Shown here piece after piece: positions 32,229 through 47,333 of a DNA stretch of 64,000 nucleotides (position 1 is the first letter of the stretch; every line of letters starts with the position of its first letter). The stretch is from Balanoglossus misakiensis (Eukaryota; Hemichordata), in NCBI GenBank assembly GCA_040954595.2, contig CM082591.2:10106001-10170000 (forward strand), read 5' to 3'. The notes below the pieces were generated by a model. It did no database searches and was not told the DNA's origin. It worked only from the letters and a program-made list of their open reading frames with translations. A program made the translations under genes and the position numbers.

Positions 32229-34749
32229 GGGACTGTTCAGAATTTACTTCCAAGTTGGGGATGGAGGTTTTTTTATTTTCCTGGTGATTTATTTCCATGG
32301 TCTCCCCTAGTAAATTGTGGAGGAAATATGTGGTCCCTCCTTAAATTTCCTGGGGATTTTCCATGGTCCCCCTATTGTGACTTTTATGTCTAGTCTCCCC
32401 TAATTTGTCTTGGAGAAAATGGATGGTCCCCCCCCCCCTCTGAAAATTCTCCGCCCCCTGGAAGTAAATTCTGAACAGTCCCTTATTAAAGCCAACAGCT
32501 AGCACCCTGGCTTCTCTGCCAGAGGAGCGATAACATCGACAAAATGCAGATACACAAGAAATGAGCACTTTATTCCACAAGTGAAGTAGTCTGTTCCCTG
32601 CCCCATTCCCACCGCTGGCTGCGCCCTTTAGCGTAGCGCCGATGGCAGTGGGAATGGGGCAGGGGACCAGACTACAAGTGAAGAACCCCAGTAACAGACG
32701 TAACGAACAAACAAACTACATGTACTAACAACAAAGCAAGAAAAGTGTCAAGCGTCGTCAAAGAAAACGAAAAAGTTCTAGCATGGTTGGTAAAAGTTAT
32801 TGGTAAAAAACGAATAGGGCCTTCTACAAATCACGTCTCAGACCCGCAAACGCCACCAGAACACAAAACACATGCACAGAACAGTTTAAGCCGGTTTTTG
32901 TATGGAGCAGCAATAATCTGCGGTTGGGCCGTCGTAGATTTTCGCTGGTGGTGAAAATAAATAAAACACGATCGATGTTCGATTTATTCCAGATCACATG
33001 CGTTTACGGCCAGGAGAGAGCATAAAAGTCTTCAAATGACCATGTGGTGGCGCACTTTTTCCGATTGGCTGTATTTCAATTTGTTCGTGGTAAATTAATT
33101 TTGTGGAGGTGACCGGCACTGAAGCTCTTAGCTAGGATGAGGTGGGATGGAAAAATGCCCCATTTTAGCTGTTTTAAAATATACGACTATTTATAGACAA
33201 AAGGAAAATAAAACAAGCGCAAAAACATACCAAACCTAGTTTTATTAATTAAAAACAAAATTGCTGAGTAAAGGTTTTCATGTGGGCATTCACTTTGAAC
33301 TTGCTAAATTAATTTAAAGAGACAAAGTCGCTCTCTCTTTGTCCTTTTGCGATGATAGAATGCTTGCTTGAATTCTCTCGTGCAATAAATGATGTCGATT
33401 CATACATGTATGGATGGTGTATAGGTAGTCGGAATTTACATGTCTTTGCCACGACCAAACCAACAACACGTAAAATCAAAGTTTGGGTCATAAAATCGAG
33501 TTTGGTTACAGTCTAGAATTTCATGCCACCCCTTATGGTCATATTATTCTTGGTAGGCAAAAGTGACAAGTAGTCAAGTTTCAACACAGGCAACATTTTT
33601 TACAAACAAACCACAAAGAAGACATCAAAAGGGAGAGAATTATAGAATGGTCAATGTGTGAAAAGTTAAGATACGTAAAGTGGCCGGGTTCAACATTAAC
33701 TCATCGACTTCATATCGTCTTCATGCCATGGTTTTTGCCTGCCCTGAAAGTTCTTGTCGTTGCAGAAGTGGTTTTGACAGAAAGAATTTAGTCTTCCGGG
33801 ATGTTTGTGATTATTTGAACACCAGACAATACAATACAATGCAACCTTGACTTCCAAAATACTTACCGGCATTGCATTATCTTACCATGGTTAGGCCTAC
33901 AGTGAACACATTTTCAACAATATTTTCTGAGATACCGCTGATATTTGTTTTGTAGTATGGATATTAAATTATACATCCCGATACAAAACAGAATGTTATA
34001 GAATCCTTCCTGAGTGATATTGAAAAAATTACCGGAATGCTACCGCCTAATCTATGGTTAGGATTATTGCTATTATTTTACATCAGTAATCGACTTTGTG
34101 TATATCAATGTCATTTTCATAACGAAAATGAACTCGAGTCTAATGTAAACGTTACGAATTGATCGAAAGGCGCTCTGATGAATGTTAACACGAGTGCGCA
34201 GTGACAAGACATGCATCGTGCATGACAGTGACAACAGTTCCTATAGAGCAGTTAAAAAATAAACCGGCCGTCCGTAAATTTATCAGCTATATTTTTTTTA
34301 TTTAGTCACGTTTTCCCTGTTGCATGCTATTAGTTCAGGGGCCAGTTTTAGCAGTGCTCTATTGAGTACTTTCGTATCGATGGATTGATCTCTCGTCCAA
34401 TCAGAATGGCGGATGGTAGCATGATCCGACATATTGCGTATTACAATAGGGCTTCCTCATACAGGTCAGAACGGAGAGGTCTTTCATTTTATTTTAGGAC
34501 GTCTCAGCTCCTTTGTATTTTCTGTTATAGTGTTAAAGAAATCAAACGGTTTTGTTTTGGCCGGTAAACACCGATGGATTAACTCTTAAGTCCATCGTGC
34601 ATCCAAACGCAGTCGAGTCGGTTTGGTCATTGTTTATACGACAGTAAATGCCAAATGTGACAGAAGCATCATATTAAATGAGATAGAATACACAAAAAAA
34701 CAAACATACGAATAAACAAACAGGCAAACAAACAAACAAACAACCATTA
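32229..34749. repeat. 2.5-kb array, unit 13 (mosaic partner of unit 18)
   Basis: MITE A is 32229-32482 and MITE B 32587-32674. The first third matches unit 18 (GAGGTTTTTTTA, TGGATGGTCC, GGTAAAAAACG, AAATCACGTC, CCGGTTTTTG). From about 33.3 to 34.1 kb it differs from unit 18 (TTGAATTCTC, ATAGGTAGTC, a 5-bp ACAAT duplication near 33830, GGATTATTGC). It agrees again at CTTTCATTTTA near 34483. Confidence 0.97.
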
Positions 34750-37266
34750 GGGACTGTTCAGAATTTACTTCCAAGTTGGGGATGGAGGATTTTTTATTTT
34801 CCTGGTGATTTTTTTCCATGGTCTCCCCTAGTAAATTGTGGAGGAAATATGTGGTCCCTCCTTAAATTTCCTGGGGATTTTCCATGGTCCCCCTATTGTG
34901 ACTTTTATGTCTAGTCTCCCCTAATTTGTCTTGGAGAAAATGGGTGGTCCCCCCCCCCCTCTGAAAATTCTCCGCCCCCTGGAAGTAAATTCTGAACAGT
35001 CCCTTATTAAAGCCAACAGCTAGCACCCTGGCTTCTCTGCCAGAGGAGCGATAACATCGACAAAATGCAGATACACAAGAAATGAGCACTTTATTCCACA
35101 AGTGAAGTAGTCTGTTCCCTGCCCCATTCCCACCGCTGACTGCGCCCTTTAGCGTAGCGCTGATGGCAGTGGGAATGGGGCAGGGGACCAGACTACAAGT
35201 GAAGAACCCCAGTAACAGACGTAGCGAACAAACAAACTACATGTACTAACAACAAAGCAAGAAAAGTGTCAAGCGTCGTCAAAGAAAACGAAAAAGTTCT
35301 AGCATGGTTGGTAAAAGTTATTGGTAGAAAACGAATAGGGCCTTCTACAAATGACGTCTCAGACCCGCAAACGCCACCAGAACACAAAACACATGCACAG
35401 AACAGTTTAAGCCGGTTGTTGTATGGAGCAGCAATAATCTGCGGTTGGGCCGTCGTAGATTTTCGCTGGTGGTGAAAATAAATAAAACACGATCGATGTT
35501 CGATTTATTCCAGATCACATGCGTTTACGGCCAGGAGAGAGCATAAAAGTCTTCAAATGACCATGTGGTGGCGCACTTTTTCCGATTGGCTGTATTTCAA
35601 TTTGTTCGTGGTAAATTAATTTTGTGGAGGTGACCGGCACTGAAGCTCTTAGCTAGGATGAGGTGGGATGGAAAAATGCCCCATTTTAGCTGTTTTAAAA
35701 TATACGACTATTTATAGACAAAAGGAAAATAAAACAAGCGCAAAAACATACCAAACCTAGTTTTATTAATTAAAAACAAAATTGCTGAGTAAAGGTTTTC
35801 ATGTGGGCATTCACTTTGAACTTGCTAAATTAATTTAAAGAGACAAAGTCGCTCTCTCTTTGTCCTTTTGCGATGATAGAATGCTTGCTTGAAGTCTCTC
35901 GTGCAATAAATGATGTCGATTCATACATGTATGGATGGTGTATAGGTGGTCGGAATTTACATGTCTTCGCCACGACCAAACCAACAACACGTAAAATCAA
36001 AGTTTGGGTCATAAAATCGAGTTTGGTTACAGTCTAGAATTTCATGCCACCCCTTATGGTCATATTATTCTTGGTAGGCAAAAGTGACAAGTAGTCAAGT
36101 TTCAACACAGGCAACATTTTTTACAAACAAACCACAAAGAAGACATCAAAAGGGAGAGAATTATAGAATGGTCAATGTGTGAAAAGTTAAGATACGTAAA
36201 GTGGCCGGGTTCAACATTAACTCATCGACTTCATATCGTCTTCATGCCATGGTTTTTGCCTGCCCTGAAAGTTCTTGTCGTTGCAGAAGTGGTTTTGACA
36301 GAAAGAATTTAGTCTTCCGGGATGTTTGTGATTATTTGAACACCAGACAATACAATGCAACCTTGACTTCCAAAATACTTACCGGCATTGCATTATCTTA
36401 CCATGGTTAGGCCTACAGTGAACACATTTTCAACAATATTTTCTGAGATACCGCTGATATTTGTTTTGTAGTATGGATATTAAATTATACATCCCGATAC
36501 AAAACAGAATGTTATAGAATCCTTCCTGAGTGATATTGAAAAAATTACCGGAATGGTACCGCCTAATCTATGGTTAGGGTTATTGCTATTATTTTATATC
36601 AGTAATCGACTTTGTGTATATCAATGTCATTTTCATAACGAAAATGAACTCGAGTCTAATGTAAACGTTACGAATTGATCGAAAGGCGCTCTGATGAATG
36701 TTAACACGAGTGCGCAGTGACAAGACATGCATCGTGCATGACAGTGACAACAGTTCCTATAGAGCAGTTAAAAAATAAACCGGCCGTCCGTAAATTTATC
36801 AGCTATATTTTTTTTTATTTAGTCACGTTTTCCCTGTTGCATGCTATTAGTTCAGGGACCAGTTTTAGCAGTGCTCTATTGAGTACTTTCGTATCGATGG
36901 ATTGATCTCTCGTCCAATCAGAATGGCGGATGGTAGCATGATCCGACATATTGCGTATTACAATAGGGCTTCCTCATACAGGTCAGAACGGAGAGGTCAT
37001 TCCTTTTATTTTAGGACGTCTCAGCTCCTTTGTATTTTCTGTTATAGTGTTAAAGAAATCAAACGGTTTTGTTTTGGCCGGTAAACACCGATGGATTAAC
37101 TCTTAAGTCCATCGTGCATCCAAACGCAGTCGAGTCGGTTTGGTCATTGTTTATGCGACAGTAAATGCCAAATGTGACAGAAGCATCATATTAAATGAGA
37201 TAGAATACACAAACAAACAAACATACGAATAAACAAACAGGCAAACAAACAAACAAACAACCATTA
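34750..37266. repeat. 2.5-kb array, unit 14 (partner of unit 19, sister of unit 15)
   Basis: MITE A is 34750-35003 and MITE B 35108-35195 (arm change CGCTGACTGCG and GCGCTGATGG). It shares GACGTAGCG with unit 19, and GAGATACCG, ATGGTACCGCC and GGGACCAG with units 15 and 19. Confidence 0.97.
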
Positions 37267-39782
37267 GGGACTGTTCAGAATTTACTTCCAAGTTGGGGAT
37301 GGAGGATTTTTTATTTTCCTGGTGATTTTTTTCCATGGTCTCCCCTAGTAAATTGTGGAGGAAATATGTGGTCCCTCCTTAAATTTCCTGGGGATTTTCC
37401 ATGGTCCCCCTATTGTGACTTTTATGTCTAGTCTCCCCTAATTTGTCTTGGAGAAAATGGGTGGTCCCCCCCCCCTCTGAAAATTCTCCGCCCCCTGGAA
37501 GTAAATTCTGAACAGTCCCTTATTAAAGCCAACAGCTAGCACCCTGGCTTCTCTGCCAGAGGAGCGATAACATCGACAAAATGCAGATACACAAGAAATG
37601 AGCACTTTATTCCACAAGTGAAGTAGTCTGTTCCCTGCCCCATTACCACCGCTGGCTGCGCCCTTTAGCGTAGCGCCGATGGCAGTGGGAATGGGGCAGG
37701 GGACCAGACTACAAGTGAAGAACCCCAGTAACAGACGTAACGAACAAACAAACTACATGTACTAACAACAAAGCAAGAAAAGTGTCAAGCGTCGTCAAAG
37801 AAAACGAAAAAGTTCTAGCATGGTTGGTAAAAGTTATTGGTAGAAAACGAATAGGGCCTTCTACAAATGACGTCTCAGACCCGCAAACGCCACCAGAACA
37901 CAAAACACATGCACAGAACAGTTTAAGCCGGTTGTTGTATGGAGCAGCAATAATCTGCGGTTGGGCCGTCGTAGATTTTCGCTGGTGGTGAAAATAAATA
38001 AAACACGATCGATGTTCGATTTATTCCAGATCACATGCGTTTACGGCCAGGAGAGAGCATAAAAGTCTTCAAATGACCATGTGGTGGCGCACTTTTTCCG
38101 ATTGGCTGTATTTCAATTTGTTCGTGGTAAATTAATTTTGTGGAGGTGACCGGCACTGAAGCTCTTAGCTAGGATGAGGTGGGATGGAAAAATGCCCCAT
38201 TTTAGCTGTTTTAAAATATACGACTATTTATAGACAAAAGGAAAATAAAACAAGCGCAAAAACATACCAAACCTAGTTTTATTAATTAAAAACAAAATTG
38301 CTGAGTAAAGGTTTTCATGTGGGCATTCACTTTGAACTTGCTAAATTAATTTAAAGAGACAAAGTCGCTCTCTCTTTGTCCTTTTGCGATGATAGAATGC
38401 TTGCTTGAAGTCTCTCGTGCAATAAATGATGTCGATTCATACATGTATGGATGGTGTATAGGTGGTCGGAATTTACATGTCTTCGCCACGACCAAACCAA
38501 CAACACGTAAAATCAAAGTTTGGGTCATAAAATCGAGTTTGGTTACAGTCTAGAATTTCATGCCACCCCTTATGGTCATATTATTCTTGGTAGGCAAAAG
38601 TGACAAGTAGTCAAGTTTCAACACAGGCAACATTTTTTACAAACAAACCACAAAGAAGACATCAAAAGGGAGAGAATTATAGAATGGTCAATGTGTGAAA
38701 AGTTAAGATACGTAAAGTGGCCGGGTTCAACATTAACTCATCGACTTCATATCGTCTTCATGCCATGGTTTTTGCCTGCCCTGAAAGTTCTTGTCGTTGC
38801 AGAAGTGGTTTTGACAGAAAGAATTTAGTCTTCCGGGATGTTTGTGATTATTTGAACACCAGACAATACAATGCAACCTTGACTTCCAAAATACTTACCG
38901 GCATTGCATTATCTTACCATGGTTAGGCCTACAGTGAACACATTTTCAACAATATTTTCTGAGATACCGCTGATATTTGTTTTGTAGTATGGATATTAAA
39001 TTATACATCCCGATACAAAACAGAATGTTATAGAATCCTTCCTGAGTGATATTGAAAAAATTACCGGAATGGTACCGCCTAATCTATGGTTAGGGTTATT
39101 GCTATTATTTTATATCAGTAATCGACTTTGTGTATATCAATGTCATTTTCATAACGAAAATGAACTCGAGTCTAATGTAAACGTTACGAATTGATCGAAA
39201 GGCGCTCTGATGAATGTTAACACGAGTGCGCAGTGACAAGACATGCATCGTGCATGACAGTGACAACAGTTCCTATAGAGCAGTTAAAAAATAAACCGGC
39301 CGTCCGTAAATTTATCAGCTATATTTTTTTTTATTTAGTCACGTTTTCCCTGTTGCATGCTATTAGTTCAGGGACCAGTTTTAGCAGTGCTCTATTGAGT
39401 ACTTTCGTATCGATGGATTGATCTCTCGTCCAATCAGAATGGCGGATGGTAGCATGATCCGACATATTGCGTATTACAATAGGGCTTCCTCATACAGGTC
39501 AGAACGGAGAGGTCTTTCATTTTATTTTAGGACGTCTCAGCTCCTTTGTATTTTCTGTTATAGTGTTAAAGAAATCAAACGGTTTTGTTTTGGCCGGTAA
39601 ACACCGATGGATTAACTCTTAAGTCCATCGTGCATCCAAACGCAGTCGAGTCGGTTTGGTCATTGTTTATGCGACAGTAAATGCCAAATGTGACAGAAGC
39701 ATCATATTAAATGAGATAGAATACACAAACAAACAAACATACGAATAAACAAACAGGCAAACAAACAAACAAACAACCATTA
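37267..39782. repeat. 2.5-kb array, unit 15
   Basis: MITE A is 37267-37519 and MITE B 37624-37711 with CATTACCACC, as in units 11 and 16. The core is close to unit 14. The 3' part carries CTTTCATTTTA near 39515 as in units 13, 18 and 19, which is evidence of mixing between units. Confidence 0.97.
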
Positions 39783-42298
39783 GGGACTGTTCAGAATTTA
39801 CTTCCAAGTTGGGGATGGAGGATTTTTTATTTTCCTGGTGATTTTTTTCCATGGTCTCCCCTAGTAAATTGTGGAGGAAATATGTGGTCCCTCCTTAAAT
39901 TTCCTGGGGATTTTCCATGGTCCCCCTATTGTGACTTTTATGTCTAGTCTCCCCTAATTTGTCTTGGAGAAAATGGGTGGTCCCCCCCCCCTCTGAAAAT
40001 TCTCCGCCCCCTGGAAGTAAATTCTGAACAGTCCCTTATTAAAGCCAACAGCTAGCACCCTGGCTTCTCTGCCAGAGGAGCGATAACATCGACAAAATGC
40101 AGATACACAAGAAATGAGCACTTTATTCCACAAGTGAAGTAGTCTGTTCCCTGCCCCATTACCACCGCTGGCTGCGCCCTTTAGCGTAGCGCCGATGGCA
40201 GTGGGAATGGGGCAGGGGACCAGACTACAAGTGAAGAACCCCAGTAACAGACGTAACGAACAAACAAACTACATGTACTAACAACAAAGCAAGAAAAGTG
40301 TCAAGCGTCGTCAAAGAAAACGAAAAAGTTCTAGCATGGTTGGTAAAAGTTATTGGTAGAAAACGAATAGGGCCTTCTACAAATGACGTCTCAGACCCGC
40401 AAACGCCACCAGAACACAAAACACATGCACAGAACAGTTTAAGCCGGTTGTTGTATGGAGCAGCAATAATCTGCGGTTGGGCCGTCGTAGATTTTCGCTG
40501 GTGGTGAAAATAAATAAAACACGATCGATGTTCGATTTATTCCAGATCACATGCGTTTACGGCCAGGAGAGAGCATAAAAGTCTTCAAATGACCATGTGG
40601 TGGCGCACTTTTTCCGATTGGCTGTATTTCAATTTGTTCGTGGTAAATTAATTTTGTGGAGGTGACCGGCACTGAAGCTCTTAGCTAGGATGAGGTGGGA
40701 TGGAAAAATGCCCCATTTTAGCTGTTTTAAAATATACGACTATTTATAGACAAAAGGAAAATAAAACAAGCGCAAAAACATACCAAACCTAGTTTTATTA
40801 ATTAAAAACAAAATTGCTGAGTAAAGGTTTTCATGTGGGCATTCACTTTGAACTTGCTAAATTAATTTAAAGAGACAAAGTCGCTCTCTCTTTGTCCTTT
40901 TGCGATGATAGAATGCTTGCTTGAAGTCTCTCGTGCAATAAATTATGTCGATTCATACATGTATGGATGGTGTATAGGTGGTCGGAATTTACATGTCTTT
41001 GCCACGACCAAACCAACAACACGTAAAATCAAAGTTTGGGTCATGAAATCGAGTTTTGTTACAGTCTGGAATTTCATGCCACCCCTTATGGTCATATTAT
41101 TCTTGGTAGGCAAAAGTGACAAGTAGTCAAGTTTCAACACAGGCAACATTTTTTACAAACAAACCACAAAGAAGACATCAAAAGGGAGAGAATTATAGAA
41201 TGGTCAATGTGTGAAAAGTTAAGATACGTAAAGTGGCCGGGTTCAACATTAACTCATCGACTTCATATCGTCTTCATGCCATGGTTTTTGCCTGCCCTGA
41301 AAGTTCTTGTCGTTGCAGAAGTGGTTTTGACAGAAAGAATTTAGTCTTCCGGGATGTTTGTGATTATTTGAACACCAGACAATACAATGCAACCTTGACT
41401 TCCAAAATACTTACCGGCATTGCATTATCTTACCATGGTTAGGCCTACAGTGAACAAATTTTCAAAAATATTTTCTGAGTTACCGCTGATATTTGTTTTG
41501 TAGTATGGATATTAAATTATACATCCCGATACATAGCAGAATGTTATAGAATCCTTCCTGAGTGATATTGAAAAAATTACCGGAATGCTACCGCCTAATC
41601 TATGGTTAGGGTTATTGCTATTATTTTATATCAGTAATCGACTTTGTGTATATCAATGTCATTTTCATAACGAAAATGAACTCGAGTCTAATGTAAACGT
41701 TACGAATTGATCGAAAGGCGCTCTGATGAATGTTAACACGAGTGCGCAGTGACAAGACATGCATCGTGCACGACAGTGACAACAGTTCCTATAGAGCAGT
41801 TAAAAAATAAACCGGCCGTCCGTAAATTTATCAGCTATATTTTTTTTTATTTAGTCACGTTTTTCCTGTTGCATGCTATTAGTTCAGGGGCCAGTTTTAG
41901 CAGTGCTCTATTGAGTACTTTCGTATCGATGGATTGATCTCTCGTCCAATCAGAATGGCGGATGGTAGCATGATCCGACATATTGCGTATTACAATAGGG
42001 CTTCCTCATACAGGTCAGAACGGCGAGGTCATTCCTTTTATTTTAGGACGTCTCAGCTCCTTTGTCTTTTCTGTTATAGTGTTAAAGAAATCAAACGGTT
42101 TTGTTTTGGCCGGTAAACACCGATGGATTAACTCTTAAGTCCATCGTGCATCCAAACGCAGTCGAGTCGGTTTGGTCATTGTTTATGCGACAGTAAATGC
42201 CAAATGTGACAGAAGCATCATATTAAATGAGATAGAATACACAAACAAACAAACATACGAATAAACAAACAGGCAAACAAACAAACAAACAACCATTA
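39783..42298. repeat. 2.5-kb array, unit 16 (partner of unit 11)
   Basis: MITE A is 39783-40035 and MITE B 40140-40227 with CATTACCACC. It repeats the private variants of unit 11. Differences from unit 11 are few, for example CATCCCGATAC and GTGCACGACAG near 41766, so the copies are not byte-identical. Confidence 0.97.
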
Positions 42299-44816
42299 GG
42301 GACTGTTCAGAATTTACTTCCAAGTTGGGGATGGAGGATTTTTTATTTTCCTGGTTATTTTTATCCATGGTCTCCCCTAGTAAATTGTGGAGGAAATATG
42401 TGGTCCCTCCTTAAATTTCCTGGGGATTTTCCATGGTCCCCCTATTGTGACTTTTATGTCTAGTCTCCCCTAATTTGTCTTGGAGAAAATGGGTGGTCCC
42501 CCCCCCCCCTCTGAAAATTCTCCGCCCCCTGGAAGTAAATTCTGAACAGTCCCTTATTAAAGCCAACAGCTAGCACCCTGGCTTCTCTGCCAGAGGAGCG
42601 ATAACATCGACAAAATGCAGATACACAAGAAATGAGCACTTTATTCCACAAGTGAAGTAGTCTGTTCCCTGCCCCATTCCCACCGCTGGCTGCGCCCTTT
42701 AGCGTAGCGCCGATGGCAGTGGGAATGGGGCAGGGGACCAGACTACAAGTGAAGAACCCCAGTAACAGACGTAACGAACAAACAAACTACATGTACTAAC
42801 AACAAAGCAAGAAAAGTTTCAAGCGTCGTCAAAGAAAACGAAAAAGTTCTAGCATGGTTGGTAAAAGTTATTGGTAGAAAACGAATAGGGCCTCCTACAA
42901 ATGACGTCTCAGACCCGCAAACGCCACCAGAACACAAAACACATGCACAGAACAGTTTAAGCCGGTTGTTGTATGGAGCAGCAATAATCTGCGGTTGGGC
43001 CGTCGTAGATTTTCGCTGGTGGTGAAAATAAATAAAACACGGTCGATGTTCGATTTATTCCAGATCACATGCGTTTACGGCCAGGAGAGAGCATAAAAGT
43101 CTTCAAATGACCATGTGGTGGCGCACTTTTTCCGATTGGCTGTATTTCAATTTGTTCGTGGTAAATTAATTTTGTGGAGGTGACCGGCACTGAAGCTCTT
43201 AGCTAGGATGAGGTGGGATGGAAAAATGCCCCATTTTAGCTGTTTTAAAATATACGACTATTTATAGACAAAAGGAAAACAAAACAAGCGCAAAAACATA
43301 CCAAACCTAGTTTTATTAATTAAAAACAAAATTGCTGAGTAAAGGTTTTCATGTGGGCATTCACTTTGAACTTGCTAAATTAATTTAAAGAGACAAAGTC
43401 GCTCTCTCTTTGTCCTTTTGCGATGATAGAATGCTTGCTTGAAGTCTCTCGTGCAATAAATGATGTCGATTCATACATGTATGGATGGTGTATAGGTGGT
43501 CGGAATTTACATGTCTTTGCCACGACCAAACCAACAACACGTAAAATCAAAGTTTGGGTCATGAAATCGAGTTTTGTTACAGTCTAGAATTTCATGCCAC
43601 CCCTTATGGTCATATTATTCTTGGTAGGCAAAAGTGACAAGTAGTCAAGTTTCAACACAGGCAACATTTTTTACAAACAAACCACAAAGAAGACATCAAA
43701 AGGGAGAGAATTATAGAATGGTCAATGTGTGAAAAGTTAAGATAGGTAAAGTGGCCGGGTTCAACATTAACTCATCGACTTCATATCGTCTTCATGCCAT
43801 CGTTTTTGCCTGCCCTGAAAGTTCTTGTCGTTGCAGAAGTGGTTTTGACAGAAAGAATTTAGTCTTCCGGGATGTTTGTGATTATTTGAACACCAGACAA
43901 TACAATGCAACCTTGACTTCCAAAATACTTACCGGCATTGCATTATCTTAGCATGGTTAGGCCTACAGTGAACAAATGTTCAACAATATTTTCTGAGTTA
44001 CCGCTGATATTTGTTTTGTAGTATGGATATTAAATTATACATCCCGATACAAAACAGAATGTTATAGAATCCTTCCTGAGTGATATTGAAAAAATTACCG
44101 GAATGCTACCACCTAATCTATGGTTAGGGTTATTGCTATTATTTTATATCAGTAATCGACTTTGTGTATATCAATGTCATTTTCATAACGAAAATGAACT
44201 CGAGTCTAATGTAAACGTTACGAATTGATCGAAAGGCGCTCTGATGAATGTTAACACGAGTAGGCAGTGACAAGACATGCATCGTGCATGACAGTGACAA
44301 CAGTTCATATAGAGCAGTTAAAAAATAAACCGGCCGTCCGTAAATTTATCAGCTATATTTTTTTTTATTTAGTCACGTTTTCCCTGTTGCATGCTATTAG
44401 TTCAGGGGCCACTTTTAGCAGTGCTCTATTGAGTACTTTCGTATCGATGGATTGATCTCTCGTCCAATCAGAATGGCGGATGGTAGCATGATCCGACATA
44501 TTGCGTATTACAATAGGGCTTCCTCATACAGGTCAGAACGGAGAGGTCATTCCTTTTATTTTAGGACGTCTCAGCTCCTTTGTCTTTTCTGTTATAGTGT
44601 TAAATAAATCAAACGGTTTTGTTTTGGCCGGTAAACACTGATGGATTAACTCTTAAGTCCATCGTGCATCCAAACGCAGTCGAGTCGGTTTGGTCATTGT
44701 TTATGCGACAGTAAATGCCAAATGTGACAGAAGCATCATATTAAATGAGATAGAATACACAAACAAACAAACATACGAATAAACAAACAGGCAAACAAAC
44801 AAACAAACAACCATTA
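42299..44816. repeat. 2.5-kb array, unit 17 (partner of unit 12)
   Basis: MITE A is 42299-42553 and MITE B 42658-42745. It repeats all the listed private variants of unit 12. Differences include GGGCCTCCTAC near 42889 and GTTCATATAG near 44302. Confidence 0.97.
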
Positions 44817-47333
44817 GGGACTGTTCAGAATTTACTTCCAAGTTGGGGATGGAGGTTTTTTTATTTTCCTGGTGATTTATTTCCATGGTCTCCCCTAGTA
44901 AATTGTGGAGGAAATATGTGGTCCCTCCTTAAATTTCCTGGGGATTTTCCATGGTCCCCCTATTGTGACTTTTATGTCTAGTCTCCCCTAATTTGTCTTG
45001 GAGAAAATGGATGGTCCCCCCCCCCTCTGAAAATTCTCCGCCCCCTGGAAGTAAATTCTGAACAGTCCCTTATTAAAGCCAACAGCTAGCACCCTGGCTT
45101 CTCTGCCAGAGGAGCGATAACATCGACAAAATGCAGATACACAAGAAATGAGCACTTTATTCCACAAGTGAAGTAGTCTGTTCCCTGCCCCATTCCCACC
45201 GCTGGCTGCGCCCTTTAGCGTAGCGCCGATGGCAGTGGGAATGGGGCAGGGGACCAGACTACAAGTGAAGAACCCCAGTAACAGACGTAACGAACAAACA
45301 AACTACATGTACTAACAACAAAGCAAGAAAAGTGTCAAGCGTCGTCAAAGAAAACGAAAAAGTTCTAGCATGGTTGGTAAAAGTTATTGGTAAAAAACGA
45401 ATAGGGCCTTCTACAAATCACGTCTCAGACCCGCAAACGCCACCAGAACACAAAACACATGCACAGAACAGTTTAAGCCGGTTTTTGTATGGAGCAGCAA
45501 TAATCTGCGGTTGGGCCGTCGTAGATTTTCGCTGGTGGTGAAAATAAATAAAACACGATCGATGTTCGATTTATTCCAGATCACATGCGTTTACGGCCAG
45601 GAGAGAGCATAAAAGTCTTCAAATGACCATGTGGTGGCGCACTTTTTCCGATTGGCTGTATTTCAATTTGTTCGTGGTAAATTAATTTTGTGGAGGTGAC
45701 CGGCACTGAAGCTCTTAGCTAGGATGAGGTGGGATGGAAAAATGCCCCATTTTAGCTGTTTTAAAATATACGACTATTTATAGACAAAAGGAAAATAAAA
45801 CAAGCGCAAAAACATACCAAACCTAGTTTTATTAATTAAAAACAAAATTGCTGAGTAAAGGTTTTCATGTGGGCATTCACTTTGAACTTGCTAAATTAAT
45901 TTAAAGAGACAAAGTCGCTCTCTCTTTGTCCTTTTGCGATGATAGAATGCTTGCTTGAAGTCTCTCGTGCAATAAATGATGTCGATTCATACATGTATGG
46001 ATGGTGTATAGGTGGTCGGAATTTACATGTCTTTGCCACGACCAAACCAACAACACGTAAAATCAAAGTTTGGGTCATGAAATCGAGTTTTGTTACAGTC
46101 TAGAATTTCATGCCACCCCTTATGGTCATATTATTCTTGGTAGGCAAAAGTGACAAGTAGTCAAGTTTCAACACAGGCAACATTTTTTTACAAACAAACC
46201 ACAAAGAAGACATCAAAAGGGAGAGAATTATAGAATGGTCAATGTGTGAAAAGTTAAGATACGTAAAGTGGCCGGGTTCAACATTAACTCATCGACTTCA
46301 TATCGTCTTCATGCCATGGTTTTTGCCTGCCCTGAAAGTTCTTGTCGTTGCAGAAGTGGTTTTGACAGAAAGAATTTAGTCTTCCGGGATGTTTGTGATT
46401 ATTTGAACACCAGACAATACAATGCAACCTTGACTTCCAAAATACTTACCGGCATTGCATTATCTTACCATGGTTAGGCCTACAGTGAACACATTTTCAA
46501 CAATATTTTCTGAGTTACCGCTGATATTTGTTTTGTAGTATGGATATTAAATTATACATCCCGATACAAAACAGAATGTTATAGAATCCTTCCTGAGTGA
46601 TATTGAAAAAATTACCGGAATGCTACCGCCTAATCTATGGTTAGGGTTATTGCTATTATTTTATATCAGTAATCGACTTTGTGTATATCAATGTCATTTT
46701 CATAACGAAAATGAACTCGAGTCTAATGTAAACGTTACGAATTGATCGAAAGGCGCTCTGATGAATGTTAACACGAGTGCGCAGTGACAAGACATGCATC
46801 GTGCGTGACAGTGACAACAGTTCCTATAGAGCAGTTAAAAAATAAACCGGCCGTCCGTAAATTTATCAGCTATATTTTTTTTTATTTAGTCACGTTTTCC
46901 CTGTTGCATGCTATTAGTTCAGGGGCCAGTTTTAGCAGTGCTCTATTGAGTACTTTCGTATCGATGGATTGATCTCTCGTCCAATCAGAATGGCGGATGG
47001 TAGCATGATCCGACATATTGCGTATTACAATAGGGCTTCCTCATACAGGTCAGAACGGAGAGGTCTTTCATTTTATTTTAGGACGTCTCAGCTCCTTTGT
47101 ATTTTCTGTTATAGTGTTAAAGAAATCAAACGGTTTTGTTTTGGCCGGTAAACACCGATGGATTAACTCTTAAGTCCATCGTGCATCCAAACGCAGTCGA
47201 GTCGGTTTGGTCATTGTTTATGCGACAGTAAATGCCAAATGTGACAGAAGCATCATATTAAATGAGATAGAATACACAAACAAACAAACATACGAATAAA
47301 CAAACAGGCAAACAAACAAACAAACAACCATTA
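44817..47333. repeat. 2.5-kb array, unit 18 (mosaic partner of unit 13)
   Basis: MITE A is 44817-45069 and MITE B 45174-45261. It carries the unit 13 variants up to about 45.5 kb. It then carries the common forms TTGAAGTCTC and ATAGGTGGTC, has an extra T near 46187, and returns to CTTTCATTTTA near 47066. Confidence 0.97.
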
